A DNA stretch of 64,000 nt from an uncultured Bryobacterales bacterium (lineage in GTDB: Bacteria > Acidobacteriota > Terriglobia > Bryobacterales > UBA6623). Below, in pieces: positions 26,088 to 34,984 of the stretch (position 1 is its first letter; each line of letters begins with the position of its first letter). Made by a program: the position numbers and the translations under genes. The notes beneath the pieces are model-generated. The model did no database searches. It was given only the letters and a program-made list of their open reading frames with translations, and was not told the DNA's origin. Location: assembly GCA_951813065.1 (NCBI GenBank), contig CATOTH010000005.1, forward strand, positions 124,001 through 188,000. Reading direction: 5' to 3'.

Positions 26088-26127
26088 ATCTATAGGTAGA
26101 GTATCGTAGCTATAGATAGATTGTCAA
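26088..26127 (-). promoter_or_regulatory. Promoter with overlapping palindromic operator for the type IV operon
   Basis: On the minus strand a perfect -35 box TTGACA (26127-26122) is followed after 18 bases by TACTCT (26103-26098). An inverted repeat, ATCTATAG at 26088-26095 and CTATAGAT at 26110-26117 with a 14-base spacer, straddles the -10 region, a position suited to a repressor. The local sequence is much more A/T-rich than its surroundings. It lies about 135 bases upstream of the trbC start. No regulator gene is adjacent. Confidence 0.6.
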
Positions 26128-26835
26128 GCGAAAAGCGAAAAAAACCGGAAAACGCTCTCGCTGCAGCACCCGTGCCACTGCGTTCCATGAGCAGCCATCC
26201 GGACGCGTGCTGGACACGAAGGCGAACCAGCGCGATTCTTGCGTTGCTGTCGGGATGACTGAATCCCAACTCTCCACGGCCTGCTACGATGGCTGAAACT
26301 GGTGTCCTTTTCCGGTAGCTTGGCGCCAATTGGCGTAGGGCACCGCCCACGATTCTGCCGCCTCAGACTCGGCCAGCACTATGTACCCGAACGTAATCAA
26401 GGCTCGTGCGACTGCCGCTTGAGCCAAGGCTAGACCGGTAGTAGCTGCAACTTGAGGGCTAGCCACGCCGAGAGCGCAGGCGGCGAGGGAGAAGCCCCAG
26501 TGGGGCGCGTTCAGCTAGGCGGCCCCCCCAGATTTGAGCAATTCTCGTTTGTCAGAAGTGCGCAATTTTCGTTTGCCATTGACACCGAACACGCCACGGC
26601 GAAGCAGGGGCCAGGAACGGCACGCCGATTGCCCCATTCCATCAGAGGCGCCGCGGGCAGCAGGCTCTCCCGGCTGTTGCGATTCGCCAGGACAACGGCG
26701 CTACGGGGCTGACGGTCCGCGGCATGCGGCCTCAGTTGCAATTCGTTCTCAGTGCGAGCCCACCGGGCCACGAGCGCTGTTGCTGTGCCTGTGCCTGCTG
26801 ATGACGAGATCAGTCGCGGCAGAAGATTTCCAGTC
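26128..26835. other. Stretch with no convincing gene, holding IS21-like site 2
   Basis: About 700 bases between the type IV promoter and the next gene. Frames on both strands give no recognisable domain. The only structure noted is the IS21-like end at 26532-26587. The sequence looks like decayed insertion-sequence flank. Confidence 0.35.
26532..26587 (-). repeat. IS21-like terminal sequence (site 2)
   Basis: Same layout as the sequence at 13981-14036: on the minus strand it ends inward with TGTCAATGGCAAACGAAAAT and carries two related units, CAAACGAAAATTGCGCA and CAAACGAGAATTGCTCA, 23 bases apart. About four out of five positions agree between the two sites, and the orientation is the same. 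No istA/istB genes are near. Confidence 0.45.
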
Positions 26836-27567
26836 ATGGTCAGAGGCAGGGTCAGAGTCCTCGATACGGACCACGTGGAATTGACAGTCGATGGTGTTGC
26901 CCACATCCGGGACTCATTGGGAAGCCGCTACGATCGGCGGGCCGCGACTGAGGCGGAAGCCACGCCTACGGATCGCTTGGGCGTCAAACTCGGCTATGTT
27001 CTGCGGAGTCACACCTTGCCGGGATTCGCCTTTGGTTCGGATCACCGCCTCGTCACGGGCGTGACATATCCGATCGTTCAACGGGCTGTCTCGGTGGGCG
27101 GAACGACTCTCTACGAGCACCATGCTGACCGGCCGGATGCCCCCGATCTCACCTGCTACCGCCAGCACTTCGACGTTGAGCGCCTCAGAGTCCGGGTCTC
27201 CCCCTGGCTCCACCAGTCGCTGGCCTTGCAGCACGAGGGTTTCATCCGGTCCGGGTCGAGGTTCGGTCTCCGCTGGCGTTTCGCATCCGGCCACTCGGTC
27301 AAGGGGGTTTGTCAATTCGAGTCGATCGAAGCTGGCACGGCCTGGCGGCCGAGGCACGCCATTTATTCGGAGCGGGCCTACGATCCGGCCGGGCGCGAAA
27401 GGGCATCACAGGAGCTTGCAACGCAGTCCAGCCGACCTGCGTTACCGGCTGGCGGCGTCACTTATCGGAAACGACCCCTTGATTCAGGGCTACCCGTCTC
27501 ATCGGAGAAGACTCTCGCTCTTGCGTTGCTGTCTGCAACGAGGGCGAGTAGGATAACAATAGGCTGA
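26836..27567 (+). CDS. Hypothetical protein
   Basis: 243 residues from the ATG at 26836 (MVRGRVRVLDTDHVELTVDG); the frame is open from 26752 and an earlier start is possible. Strong G/C bias at third codon positions over about 26840-27350 supports real coding, and bias weakens after that, so the last 60 residues may not be native. No domain, signal peptide or membrane helix is recognised. Alternating polar and hydrophobic residues (RLVTGVTYPIVQRAVSVGGT, RFGLRWRFASGH) suggest a beta-rich protein. It stands alone between the type IV region and the PSD1 gene. Confidence 0.45.
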   Translation: MVRGRVRVLDTDHVELTVDGVAHIRDSLGSRYDRRAATEAEATPTDRLGVKLGYVLRSHTLPGFAFGSDHRLVTGVTYPIVQRAVSVGGTTLYEHHADRPDAPDLTCYRQHFDVERLRVRVSPWLHQSLALQHEGFIRSGSRFGLRWRFASGHSVKGVCQFESIEAGTAWRPRHAIYSERAYDPAGRERASQELATQSSRPALPAGGVTYRKRPLDSGLPVSSEKTLALALLSATRASRITIG

Positions 27568-27618
27568 TTCACTCTCTGATCATTTCGAGTATTCATTCAG
27601 AGGGTTCGACCCAACAGA

Positions 27619-30216
27619 ATGGCAACCCCCTTGCTTCCGAGGCTCGCGCCGTATCGGACCGTCATCCTTGCATCACTGCTGGCGCAGGCGGCGCCGGGCC
27701 AGCAATTGACGCCGGGATCAGAGGTCGCGGGGCGTGTCGAATTCGCGAGTCAGATCGCACCGATCCTCGAAAATCGCTGCCAAGCATGCCACGGGACGGC
27801 ACAGCAGCTTAGCGGCTTGCGGCTCGACAACAAGGCCGCGGCCCTCAAGGGAGGCTATTCCGGTCCCGTCATTGTGCCCGGCGACGGTGGGGCGAGCCGG
27901 CTGATCCGGCTTGTCTCGGGCCTCGAAGAGAGCTTGGTCATGCCCCCGGTAGGGGACCGCTTGTCCGCCGAGGAAGTCAACCTGCTTCGCGAATGGATCG
28001 ACCAGGGAGCCGACTGGCCAGCGCAGGAGGCGGCGGAGGAGAACGCGCCGGAGTCAACCCATTGGGCGTTCCAGCAGATCTCCAAGCCACTGCCGCGCGC
28101 CGTTCGACGCGAATCGTGGGTGCGCAACCCGATCGATTCGTTTGTCCTGGCCAGACTGGAGCGGGACGGAATTGATCCGGCCCCGCCCGCAAACGACGAG
28201 ACCTTGATCCGCCGCGCGAGCCTCGACCTCACGGGACTGCCGCCGTCCGTCCGTGACGTCGACGCCTTTCTGGGCGATCCGAATCCCGAGGCGTACGAGC
28301 GCTTCGTGGACGAGCTGCTGGAATCGCCGCACTATGGCGAGCGCTGGGCGATCCAATGGCTCGATCTGGCCCGCTACGCCGACTCGGACGGGTACGAGAA
28401 GGACAGCGAGAGGCCCTACGCATGGCGCTGGCGGCAGTGGGTGATCAACGCGCTCAACGACGACATGCCGTTCGACCGCTTCACGATCGAGCAGATCGCC
28501 GGGGACGTGCTCCCGGAAGCGAGCGTCGACCAGCGAGTCGCCACCGGATTTCATCGCAACGGGCTCAAGAACCGCGAGGGCGGGGTGAAGATCGAGCAGT
28601 TCCGGTTCGAGGAGACCGTCGACAGGGCGAATACGGTCGGCACGGTCTGGCTCGGACTGACTGTCGGCTGCTCGCAGTGCCACGACCACAAGTACGATCC
28701 GATCTCACAAGAGGACTACTACCGCCTCTTCGCCTTCTTCAATACCGTCGACGAGGCGGAAATTGCCGCCCCGATGGCAGGCGAGACTGGGCCTTACCTG
28801 AAGGCGCTACCCGGATACCTGGCGCGCCGTCGCGAACTGCTCGAGAAGAACCGCGTCTACGAACTGCAGCCCGCTTGGGAAGCCAGGATGATCGAGGCCG
28901 CCGACAATCCGGGGAAATGGACGGACTGGGACCACGCGCTGGACGCACTCCAGAAGTATCTGGACAACGGCGAAGGCATCGCCAGGAAGCCGCGGTCCGA
29001 GCGCAGCGACCGAGAGCAGCGGAAGCTTGAGGACCATTTCATCAAGAATTACCACCGGGTCATCTCGAAGGAGTTCTGGAAGGAACTGGATTGGGTCAGT
29101 TTGCGCGCGGAACTCTTGCGCTTGCGCGCGGAAACACCGGACATCACCTACGCACGGACGATCTCGGACTCTACCCCCGCCCGTCGCACCCATATCCACC
29201 TTCGCGGCGCGTGGAACACACCCGGTATACCGGTCGAGTCCGGCACTCCTCGCGTTCTCCCTGCACTCGATACGGTGGGGAAGCACCCGCGCCTCGCGCT
29301 CGCCGAGTGGCTCGTCTCGCGCAAGAATCCGCTGACTGCTCGTGTCACCGTCAACCGCGTCTGGCAGGAGTATTTCGGGCGCGGAATCGTGCCGACCGCC
29401 GACGACTTCGGCACGCGCAGCCCCGGCCCCTCCCATCCTGCCCTGCTTGACTGGCTGGCATCGGAGTTCATGGACAATGGCTGGAGCCTGAAGAGGCTTC
29501 ACAAGGCCATCGTGATGTCCGCCACGTATCGGCAGTCCTCCGCGAGCCGGCCGGAAATCGAAGAGATGGATCCGGAGAACGCGCTGCTCGCCAGGCAGCG
29601 ACGCGTGCGCCTTCCAGCCGAAATGGTACGCGACGCGGCCCTGGCCGCCAGTGGTCTGCTGAACACCAAGATCGGGGGGCCGAGCGTGCGTCCCCCGCAG
29701 CCGCCGGGAGTTGCGGACCTGGCCTACGCAGGATCCGTCAAGTGGGAAGCAAGCCACGGCATGGAGCGCTACAGGCGGGGGCTGTACACCTTCCTGCAGC
29801 GCACAGTGCCCTATCCGCAGCTCGTCAACTTCGACATGCCGGACAGGACGGCGGCACGCTGTACGCGTGAGCGATCCAATACGCCGTTGCAGGCATTGAA
29901 CCTGCTCAATGACTCGACGTTCGTGGAGGCCGCCAGAGCACTGGCGTTGCGGAGCCTGGAAGCGGGCGGCGGGGACTTCGACGGCACGGTCCGCGAGGCT
30001 TTCCGCCTGTGCCTCGCCCGGGAGCCAACCGCGGCCGAACTGCGTCACCTGAAGGACTACCATTCCGAGCAGAAGGCGATCTTCGATTCCGAGCGCAAGC
30101 TCGCCAAGGAATTCATGCCGCTCGATGTGCCCGGACTGGATCCAGCGGAAGTGGCGGCTTGGACCGGTGTCTCAAGCGTGCTGCTGAACCTGGACGAGTT
30201 CATCACCCGCGAGTAG
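27619..30216 (+). CDS. PSD1 and cytochrome c domain protein (DUF1549/DUF1553)
   Basis: 865 residues. An N-terminal export signal ends near residue 27 (ASLLAQAAPGQQ). Then comes a cytochrome-like domain with one haem site, ENRCQACHGTAQQLSGLRLD. DUF1549 follows (LIRRASLDLTGLPPSVRDVD, ERWAIQWLDLARYADSDGYE) with a conserved TVGCSQCHDHKYDPISQEDY. The C-terminal DUF1553 shows LAEWLVSRKNPLTARVTVNR, VWQEYFGRGIVPTADDFG and NTPLQALNLLNDSTFVEAAR. This architecture is abundant in Planctomycetes and Acidobacteria. The reaction is not established. It is nearly always followed by a DUF1501 gene, as here, 23 bp downstream. Confidence 0.9.
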   Translation: MATPLLPRLAPYRTVILASLLAQAAPGQQLTPGSEVAGRVEFASQIAPILENRCQACHGTAQQLSGLRLDNKAAALKGGYSGPVIVPGDGGASRLIRLVSGLEESLVMPPVGDRLSAEEVNLLREWIDQGADWPAQEAAEENAPESTHWAFQQISKPLPRAVRRESWVRNPIDSFVLARLERDGIDPAPPANDETLIRRASLDLTGLPPSVRDVDAFLGDPNPEAYERFVDELLESPHYGERWAIQWLDLARYADSDGYEKDSERPYAWRWRQWVINALNDDMPFDRFTIEQIAGDVLPEASVDQRVATGFHRNGLKNREGGVKIEQFRFEETVDRANTVGTVWLGLTVGCSQCHDHKYDPISQEDYYRLFAFFNTVDEAEIAAPMAGETGPYLKALPGYLARRRELLEKNRVYELQPAWEARMIEAADNPGKWTDWDHALDALQKYLDNGEGIARKPRSERSDREQRKLEDHFIKNYHRVISKEFWKELDWVSLRAELLRLRAETPDITYARTISDSTPARRTHIHLRGAWNTPGIPVESGTPRVLPALDTVGKHPRLALAEWLVSRKNPLTARVTVNRVWQEYFGRGIVPTADDFGTRSPGPSHPALLDWLASEFMDNGWSLKRLHKAIVMSATYRQSSASRPEIEEMDPENALLARQRRVRLPAEMVRDAALAASGLLNTKIGGPSVRPPQPPGVADLAYAGSVKWEASHGMERYRRGLYTFLQRTVPYPQLVNFDMPDRTAARCTRERSNTPLQALNLLNDSTFVEAARALALRSLEAGGGDFDGTVREAFRLCLAREPTAAELRHLKDYHSEQKAIFDSERKLAKEFMPLDVPGLDPAEVAAWTGVSSVLLNLDEFITRE

Positions 30217-30238
30217 ACGGTACCCAGGAGAGACAGGG

Positions 30239-31672
30239 ATGGATCGTTTCGACTATCACGCCATTTCGACGAGGCGACATTTCTTCCGGTACTGCGCCGG
30301 CGGGCTCGACACAGCCGCACTGGCCTATCTCATCGGCAGCCGTTCCAGTGCCGGCGCCGCGGAGGCTCCGCCTAACCCCCTGGCGCCGAAACCGTCACAC
30401 TTCGCGCCAAGGGCAAAGAACGTGATCTTCCTGCTCATGGCCGGAGCACCCAGCCAGATTGACCTTTACGACCCTAAGCCCGCTCTGCAGCGCTGGCACG
30501 GCCAACCGTTGCCCGAGTCGATGACGAAGGACCTCAGCTTGGCGTTCGTCAAGCCCAGCGCGAAAGTGCTTGCCAGCCCGCGGGTGTTCCGTCCCTATGG
30601 CGAGAGCGGCACGGAGTTTTCGGACTACATTCCGCATATCGCTTCCCGCGCGGACGACATCTGCCTCGTGCGCTCGATGCACACCGAGGCGTTCAACCAC
30701 CATCCCGGCCAATCGCTGCTGATGAGCGGCAGCGTGCAGCTCGGACGCCCAACCGTGGGGGCATGGGTTTCCTACGGTCTGGGAAGCGAGTCGGAAAACC
30801 TTCCCGCATTCGTCGTGCTCGGTTCAGGGCGTGGGTCGAGCGGCGGTTCAAGCAATTGGTCCAACGGGTTTCTGGACTCAACCTACCAGGGAGTCGTCTT
30901 CCGCAATTCCGGAGAGCCGATCCTCTTCCTGAAGAATCCTCCCGGCGTCAGCGACCGCACGCAGCGAGCCCGTCTCGATGCCATCCGCAAGCTGAACCAG
31001 GAGCGGCATGCGCAGACAGGCGACGCCGAGATCGCTTCGCGGATCCAGTCGTATGAACTGGCGTTCCGGATGCAAGCGGCGGCCCCGGAACTGCTCGACT
31101 TCAGCGAGGAGTCCCAGGCGACTCTGGACATGTACGGTGTCGGCAAGGAACCCACGCATCCCTACGCCACCAACTGCCTGTTGGCACGGCGAATGGTCGA
31201 GAAAGGCGTTCGCTTCGTGATGCTGGCGCACGCCAGTTGGGACGATCACCAGGAAATCGACAGGAAGCTCGGAAAGAACTGCGCCATCACAGACCAACCG
31301 GCGGGCGCGCTACTGAAAGACCTCAAGCAGCGCGGTTTGTTGGACTCGACACTCGTCGTCTGGGGGGGGGAGTTCGGCCGCACGCCCATGGGGCAGTTGG
31401 AGCGGGTCGACGAAGCAGCGGGAAGGGATCACCACGCCAAGTGCTTCAGCGTCTGGATGGCCGGCGGGGGAATTCGAGGCGGGCAGGTCATCGGCAGGAC
31501 TGACGAACTAGGGTTGGGTATCGAGGAGGACCCCGTTCATGTGCACGACCTGCAGGCGACGATCCTGCACACCCTGGGGCTGGACCACGAACGACTCACG
31601 TATCGACACATGGGCCGGGATTTCCGGCTGACGGACGTCGCCGGGACGGTCTTGTCCCAAGCGTTGTCTTAG
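30239..31672 (+). CDS. DUF1501 sulfatase-like exported protein
   Basis: 477 residues. The start contains a twin-arginine-like signal (STRRHFFRYCAGGLDTAALA). The body shows the alkaline phosphatase/sulfatase-superfamily fold of DUF1501: PRAKNVIFLLMAGAPSQIDL, SMHTEAFNHHPGQSLLMSG, RMVEKGVRFVMLAHASWDDH, LVVWGGEFGRTPMG and DHHAKCFSVWMAGGGIRGGQ. The His/Asp residues in these motifs would bind metal. The WGGEFGR motif is encoded across a tract of nine G at about 31372-31380 and is in frame. It is the partner of the PSD1 gene 23 bp upstream, so the two act together in an unknown exported process. Confidence 0.88.
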   Translation: MDRFDYHAISTRRHFFRYCAGGLDTAALAYLIGSRSSAGAAEAPPNPLAPKPSHFAPRAKNVIFLLMAGAPSQIDLYDPKPALQRWHGQPLPESMTKDLSLAFVKPSAKVLASPRVFRPYGESGTEFSDYIPHIASRADDICLVRSMHTEAFNHHPGQSLLMSGSVQLGRPTVGAWVSYGLGSESENLPAFVVLGSGRGSSGGSSNWSNGFLDSTYQGVVFRNSGEPILFLKNPPGVSDRTQRARLDAIRKLNQERHAQTGDAEIASRIQSYELAFRMQAAAPELLDFSEESQATLDMYGVGKEPTHPYATNCLLARRMVEKGVRFVMLAHASWDDHQEIDRKLGKNCAITDQPAGALLKDLKQRGLLDSTLVVWGGEFGRTPMGQLERVDEAAGRDHHAKCFSVWMAGGGIRGGQVIGRTDELGLGIEEDPVHVHDLQATILHTLGLDHERLTYRHMGRDFRLTDVAGTVLSQALS

Positions 31673-31905
31673 CGGCTCCTACCCGAGTTGCGGGATCGGG
31701 CTCGGCGGGAAGCAGATCGCCCGCGATCGCTCCTCGACTTGGTGCTCTTGGGGCCACCGCCGTGACAGTCGGTCTGGCGCAGGGCGTTGTCGGGCTCTCC
31801 GAGCTACACTCCGCGGTCACCGGAATCCCGCCGGTTACCAGCAACACTTAGATCATCGAACGCACTCGCCGAATCGCGCTGGAATATGGTTTGCAGCACC
31901 CGTCC

Positions 31906-33687
31906 TCATTCGCGCCGCAAGGGTTCCATGGCAGCTGCGGACTTGGCTAGCCGGACCAGGTTGATGAACTCGGCACGATAGCCGAACGGGTCGTCGCCCT
32001 TGGCATTCATCGCCAAGTCGATCACATCGTCCTGGTCAAGGTCACCGGTGTAGCGGCCCCCGCGGAGAAGCTGCCCGAAGCCCGCTACGGCCACGGAGAA
32101 TCGGGCTTCCCGGGCGACAGTTCCGGTTTCTCCAATCTCGTTGCCCCGGGTTATCGGTTCAGTAATCACGTCGCTTGTGTCGCCATCTGGAGCCTTGAAA
32201 CGGATCTTTAGAAATGCATACTCATCCGAGAAGGCGCTTCCGGGAGAGGCGGTCTCGCGCTGATACCGAAGGCTTCCTACGAGTGCCGCGTCCGCCCCGG
32301 TCGGAGTCAGCTCATAGATCGCGGTCACGGTGTGGCCAGATCCGATTTCTCCTGCATCAACGTTGTCGTTGCGAAAATCCTCGCGTGCCAGCATGCGGGA
32401 CTCGTAGCCGATCAACCGATACTCCTGAACCAGGTCAGGATTGAACTCAATCTGAATCTTGACATCCTTTGCGATTGGGAACAGCGTCGACGTGGCTTCC
32501 TCGACCAACACCTTACGCGCTTCCATCAGATTGTCGATATAGGCGGCATGGCCATTTCCGTTCTGAGCCAGGGCCTGCATCAGGGCGTCGTTGTAGTTGC
32601 CCCTGCCAAAGCCGAGCACTGACAGGTACACTCCCCTCTCGCGCTTGCGCTCGACGAAGCTCTTGAGTTCCTCCGTGTCGGTGATGCCGACGTTGAAGTC
32701 ACCGTCCGTCGCGAGGATCACGCGGTTGACGCCGTCCTCGGTCAGATTCTGCTCGGCCAGCAGGTAGGCTTGGCGGATCCCCTCCGCTCCGGCCGTCGAC
32801 CCACCCGCGCGGAGGCGTTCGAGAGTGGCGAGGATCGTGCCCCGCTCGGCGGCCTGGGTCGGTTCGAGGGCGACCCCTGCTGAACCTGCGTAGGTGACAA
32901 TCGCCACCGTGTCATCCGGAGCGAGCGAGTCGAGCAGGAGCTTGAACGAGTTGACCAGTAACGGCAGCTTGTTTGGCGCCCTCATCGATCCGGAAGTGTC
33001 GATCAGGAAAACCAGATTCGCAGGGGACAACCCTTCCGTGTCCTGTTCGTAGCCCCTGATCCCAATGTGTAATAGCCGGGTGCCGGTATTCCACGGGGTC
33101 TGCATCAGCGAAGCGGTGACGGAAAACGGTGAGCCACGATCTTCGGGAATCGGGTAATCGTACGGAAAGTAGTTGATCAGTTCCTCTACCCGCACTGCAT
33201 TCTTCGGGGGCAAGACGCCCTGTTCCAGTGAGGCGCGCACGAAACTGTAGGAAGCCGTGTCGACGTCAATCGAAAAGGTCGATACGGAGTTTTCGGCGAC
33301 AACGCTGACCGGACTCTCTGGGAAGTCGGTGAAGCGGTCTCTTCCCTGCGCTGGAATCCACCCGGGCCTGAACTCCTGGCTACGCTCGCGAGGCTGCGAG
33401 CTCACAAAGGCGCCCAGGACACCGCCAACGGTTCCCGATTCCCTTGGACGGTTGGCAGTAGGGGCTGGCGGGGCGGGTGGAGCAACGATCATCGGCCTCA
33501 CGGCAGCCACGGGCTTCGGATCGGCTGCCGGTTGTTCGGAAGTTTCTGGTTCCGTGGGAATGAGTTCAGCAGTTGCTTCTGCTTCGGGCTCCGGTGGACC
33601 TTGGACAGCCGCAGACTGATTCCTCGAACTACATGCAGCTGCCGCAAGCAGGAATACACAGCTCAACGCTATGAATCCGCATTGCAA
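31906..33687 (-). CDS. VWA-domain lipoprotein (YfbK-like, DUF3520)
   Basis: The frame is open from 33873. The lipoprotein signal GFIALSCVFLLAAAAC starts near a TTG at 33687, which I take as a provisional start (about 593 residues); no good ATG is available. A low-complexity Pro/Ala linker precedes a YfbK N-terminal domain (SVSTFSIDVDTASYSFVRAS, VRVEELINYFPYDYP). The von Willebrand A domain has a complete MIDAS (FLIDTSGSMRAPNKLPLLVN, ATDGDFNVGITD). The C-terminal DUF3520 follows (GESRMLAREDFRNDNVDAGE-like YESRMLAREDFRNDNVDAGE, AGFGQLLRGGRYTGDLDQDD). Function in binding or signalling at the envelope is not known. Confidence 0.85.
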   Translation of the reverse strand: MQCGFIALSCVFLLAAAACSSRNQSAAVQGPPEPEAEATAELIPTEPETSEQPAADPKPVAAVRPMIVAPPAPPAPTANRPRESGTVGGVLGAFVSSQPRERSQEFRPGWIPAQGRDRFTDFPESPVSVVAENSVSTFSIDVDTASYSFVRASLEQGVLPPKNAVRVEELINYFPYDYPIPEDRGSPFSVTASLMQTPWNTGTRLLHIGIRGYEQDTEGLSPANLVFLIDTSGSMRAPNKLPLLVNSFKLLLDSLAPDDTVAIVTYAGSAGVALEPTQAAERGTILATLERLRAGGSTAGAEGIRQAYLLAEQNLTEDGVNRVILATDGDFNVGITDTEELKSFVERKRERGVYLSVLGFGRGNYNDALMQALAQNGNGHAAYIDNLMEARKVLVEEATSTLFPIAKDVKIQIEFNPDLVQEYRLIGYESRMLAREDFRNDNVDAGEIGSGHTVTAIYELTPTGADAALVGSLRYQRETASPGSAFSDEYAFLKIRFKAPDGDTSDVITEPITRGNEIGETGTVAREARFSVAVAGFGQLLRGGRYTGDLDQDDVIDLAMNAKGDDPFGYRAEFINLVRLAKSAAAMEPLRRE

Positions 33688-34157
33688 ACCCTTGGGCAGC
33701 GTCCCAGTGACCCGGCTGAATGGGAAGAGCGAGGCTGGCTTACCCGAGCACAACTGCAATGAATTGGCAGATCCACTCGCGACGACAGCCTGAAGCCAAT
33801 CGAGAAAGACCGAAGTGGCCGACTGCCATGATGCGCAGCAACGTGGCACCCGACGCGCCATTGAATGTCTCATGGGGTGATAGACACCCTACGACTGCAA
33901 TTCGTTCCATGATCGGGCTGCGGACCTGTGGTCCGCTCGCGGCACTTCGAATGGATCCTATGCACCGGGCGGCCGCCGGACATGGTGGCGCCCCGGATTC
34001 AGGACGGATGGTATCGTCGCAGTCGAGACGGGAAACGACGCCTGACGAGTCTCGCTCGCATTAGGCGCAGCCAAGGCTCTTGCGCTATCGCGGACATTCT
34101 CAATGGTGGTTGGAGGGTGTTGCTAAGCGATCCTATTGCTTAGCGGTCCTTGACGAA
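33688..34157. other. Intergenic stretch, nothing recognised
   Basis: About 470 bases between the divergent VWA lipoprotein and the VapBC-like module. The open frames on both strands have no domain. Part of it (33688-33873) is the upstream extension of the VWA frame and could be coding if an unusual start is used. Confidence 0.35.
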
Positions 34158-34175
34158 GTAGCAACAAGTTGCTAC
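34158..34175. promoter_or_regulatory. Palindromic operator of the antitoxin gene
   Basis: A perfect inverted repeat with 8-bp arms and a 2-bp centre (GTAGCAAC AA GTTGCTAC) ends 10 bases before the antitoxin ATG at 34186. Phd/VapB-type antitoxins commonly repress their own operon by binding such a palindrome. If so, transcription would start within or just after it. Confidence 0.6.
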
Positions 34176-34185
34176 ATTGAGTCGG

Positions 34186-34479
34186 ATGCGAGCGGTCGGG
34201 ATCAGGGTGCTCAATAGTCGGTTAAGCGAGTACATGCGGATGGCGGCAGCTGGGGAAACGATTCTGGTCACGGACCGCGATCGGGTGGTGGCGGAAATAG
34301 GTCCCCCGAGGGAGTCACGGAGCCCGGTATTGGGAGATGCGGTGCTAGCCGAAGCGGTTCGCAAGGGTTGGTTGACACCTCCGACCCTGCGCTTGGAGGG
34401 ACCTCCGCCCAGGCCAAAGCCAGTTTTGCCGCTAACAGAAATCCTCGCGGACCTGGAAGGCGACCGTAGCGATCGGTGA
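34186..34479 (+). CDS. vapB: Phd/YefM-like antitoxin
   Basis: 97 residues from ATG 34186; a TTG at 34177 in the same frame is possible. The N-terminal DNA-binding domain has VGIRVLNSRLSEYMRMAAAG then ETILVTDRDRVVAEIGPPR, the classic Phd/YefM arrangement. The C-terminal part is Pro-rich (RLEGPPPRPKPVLPL) and would wrap and block the toxin. The stop overlaps the start of the PIN toxin (GTGA, 34476-34479). A perfect palindrome lies just upstream. Confidence 0.85.
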   Translation: MRAVGIRVLNSRLSEYMRMAAAGETILVTDRDRVVAEIGPPRESRSPVLGDAVLAEAVRKGWLTPPTLRLEGPPPRPKPVLPLTEILADLEGDRSDR

Positions 34480-34871
34480 TCTATATAGACACCTCCGTAG
34501 CCCTTGCGCATCTCCTCGCCGAGAATCGCTGCCCGCCGGCCGCACTTTGGGAAGGGACCCTCGTCGCGAGCCGATTGATTGAATACGAGATTTGGACTCG
34601 ACTGCACGCATACAAGCTTGCAGAATCCCATGGCGAAGCCGCCCATGGAATCATCGAACGCATCGCGCTGGTAGAGTTGGCCCCTCCAGTAGTCGAACGG
34701 GCCTTGGACGAATTCCCTTGTCCCGTGCGCACTTTAGATGCCTTGCATCTAGCGACGTTCGACTTCTTGTGGCGCCAAGGACAACCGATCAAGCTCGCTA
34801 GCTACGACCGCCGAATGGCGGACGCGGCTCGCGCCATGGGAATGCCCGTACTGGACTTGGAAGCTGGTTGA
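34476..34871 (+). CDS. vapC: PIN-domain toxin (VapC-like)
   Basis: 131 residues from a GTG that overlaps the antitoxin stop by four bases. PIN acidic residues are present: YIDTSVALAHLLAE (Asp), SRLIEYEIWTRL (Glu), VRTLDALHLATFDFL (Asp) and SYDRRMADAARAMGM (Asp). The family cleaves tRNA, rRNA or mRNA with Mg or Mn. Length and motifs are complete, so this module should be functional, unlike the module at 37.4-38.0 kb. Confidence 0.9.
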   Translation: MIYIDTSVALAHLLAENRCPPAALWEGTLVASRLIEYEIWTRLHAYKLAESHGEAAHGIIERIALVELAPPVVERALDEFPCPVRTLDALHLATFDFLWRQGQPIKLASYDRRMADAARAMGMPVLDLEAG

Positions 34872-34984
34872 AGGTGACGACCACTGTTCCCGTAAGGTAA
34901 CCGTTCGATCGAGCCGTGGAATCGCGTTCAGCACTCCCTGCCCGCACCCCGCCCGCAACGAGCCTGCGGTGTTGAACGGGCCGG

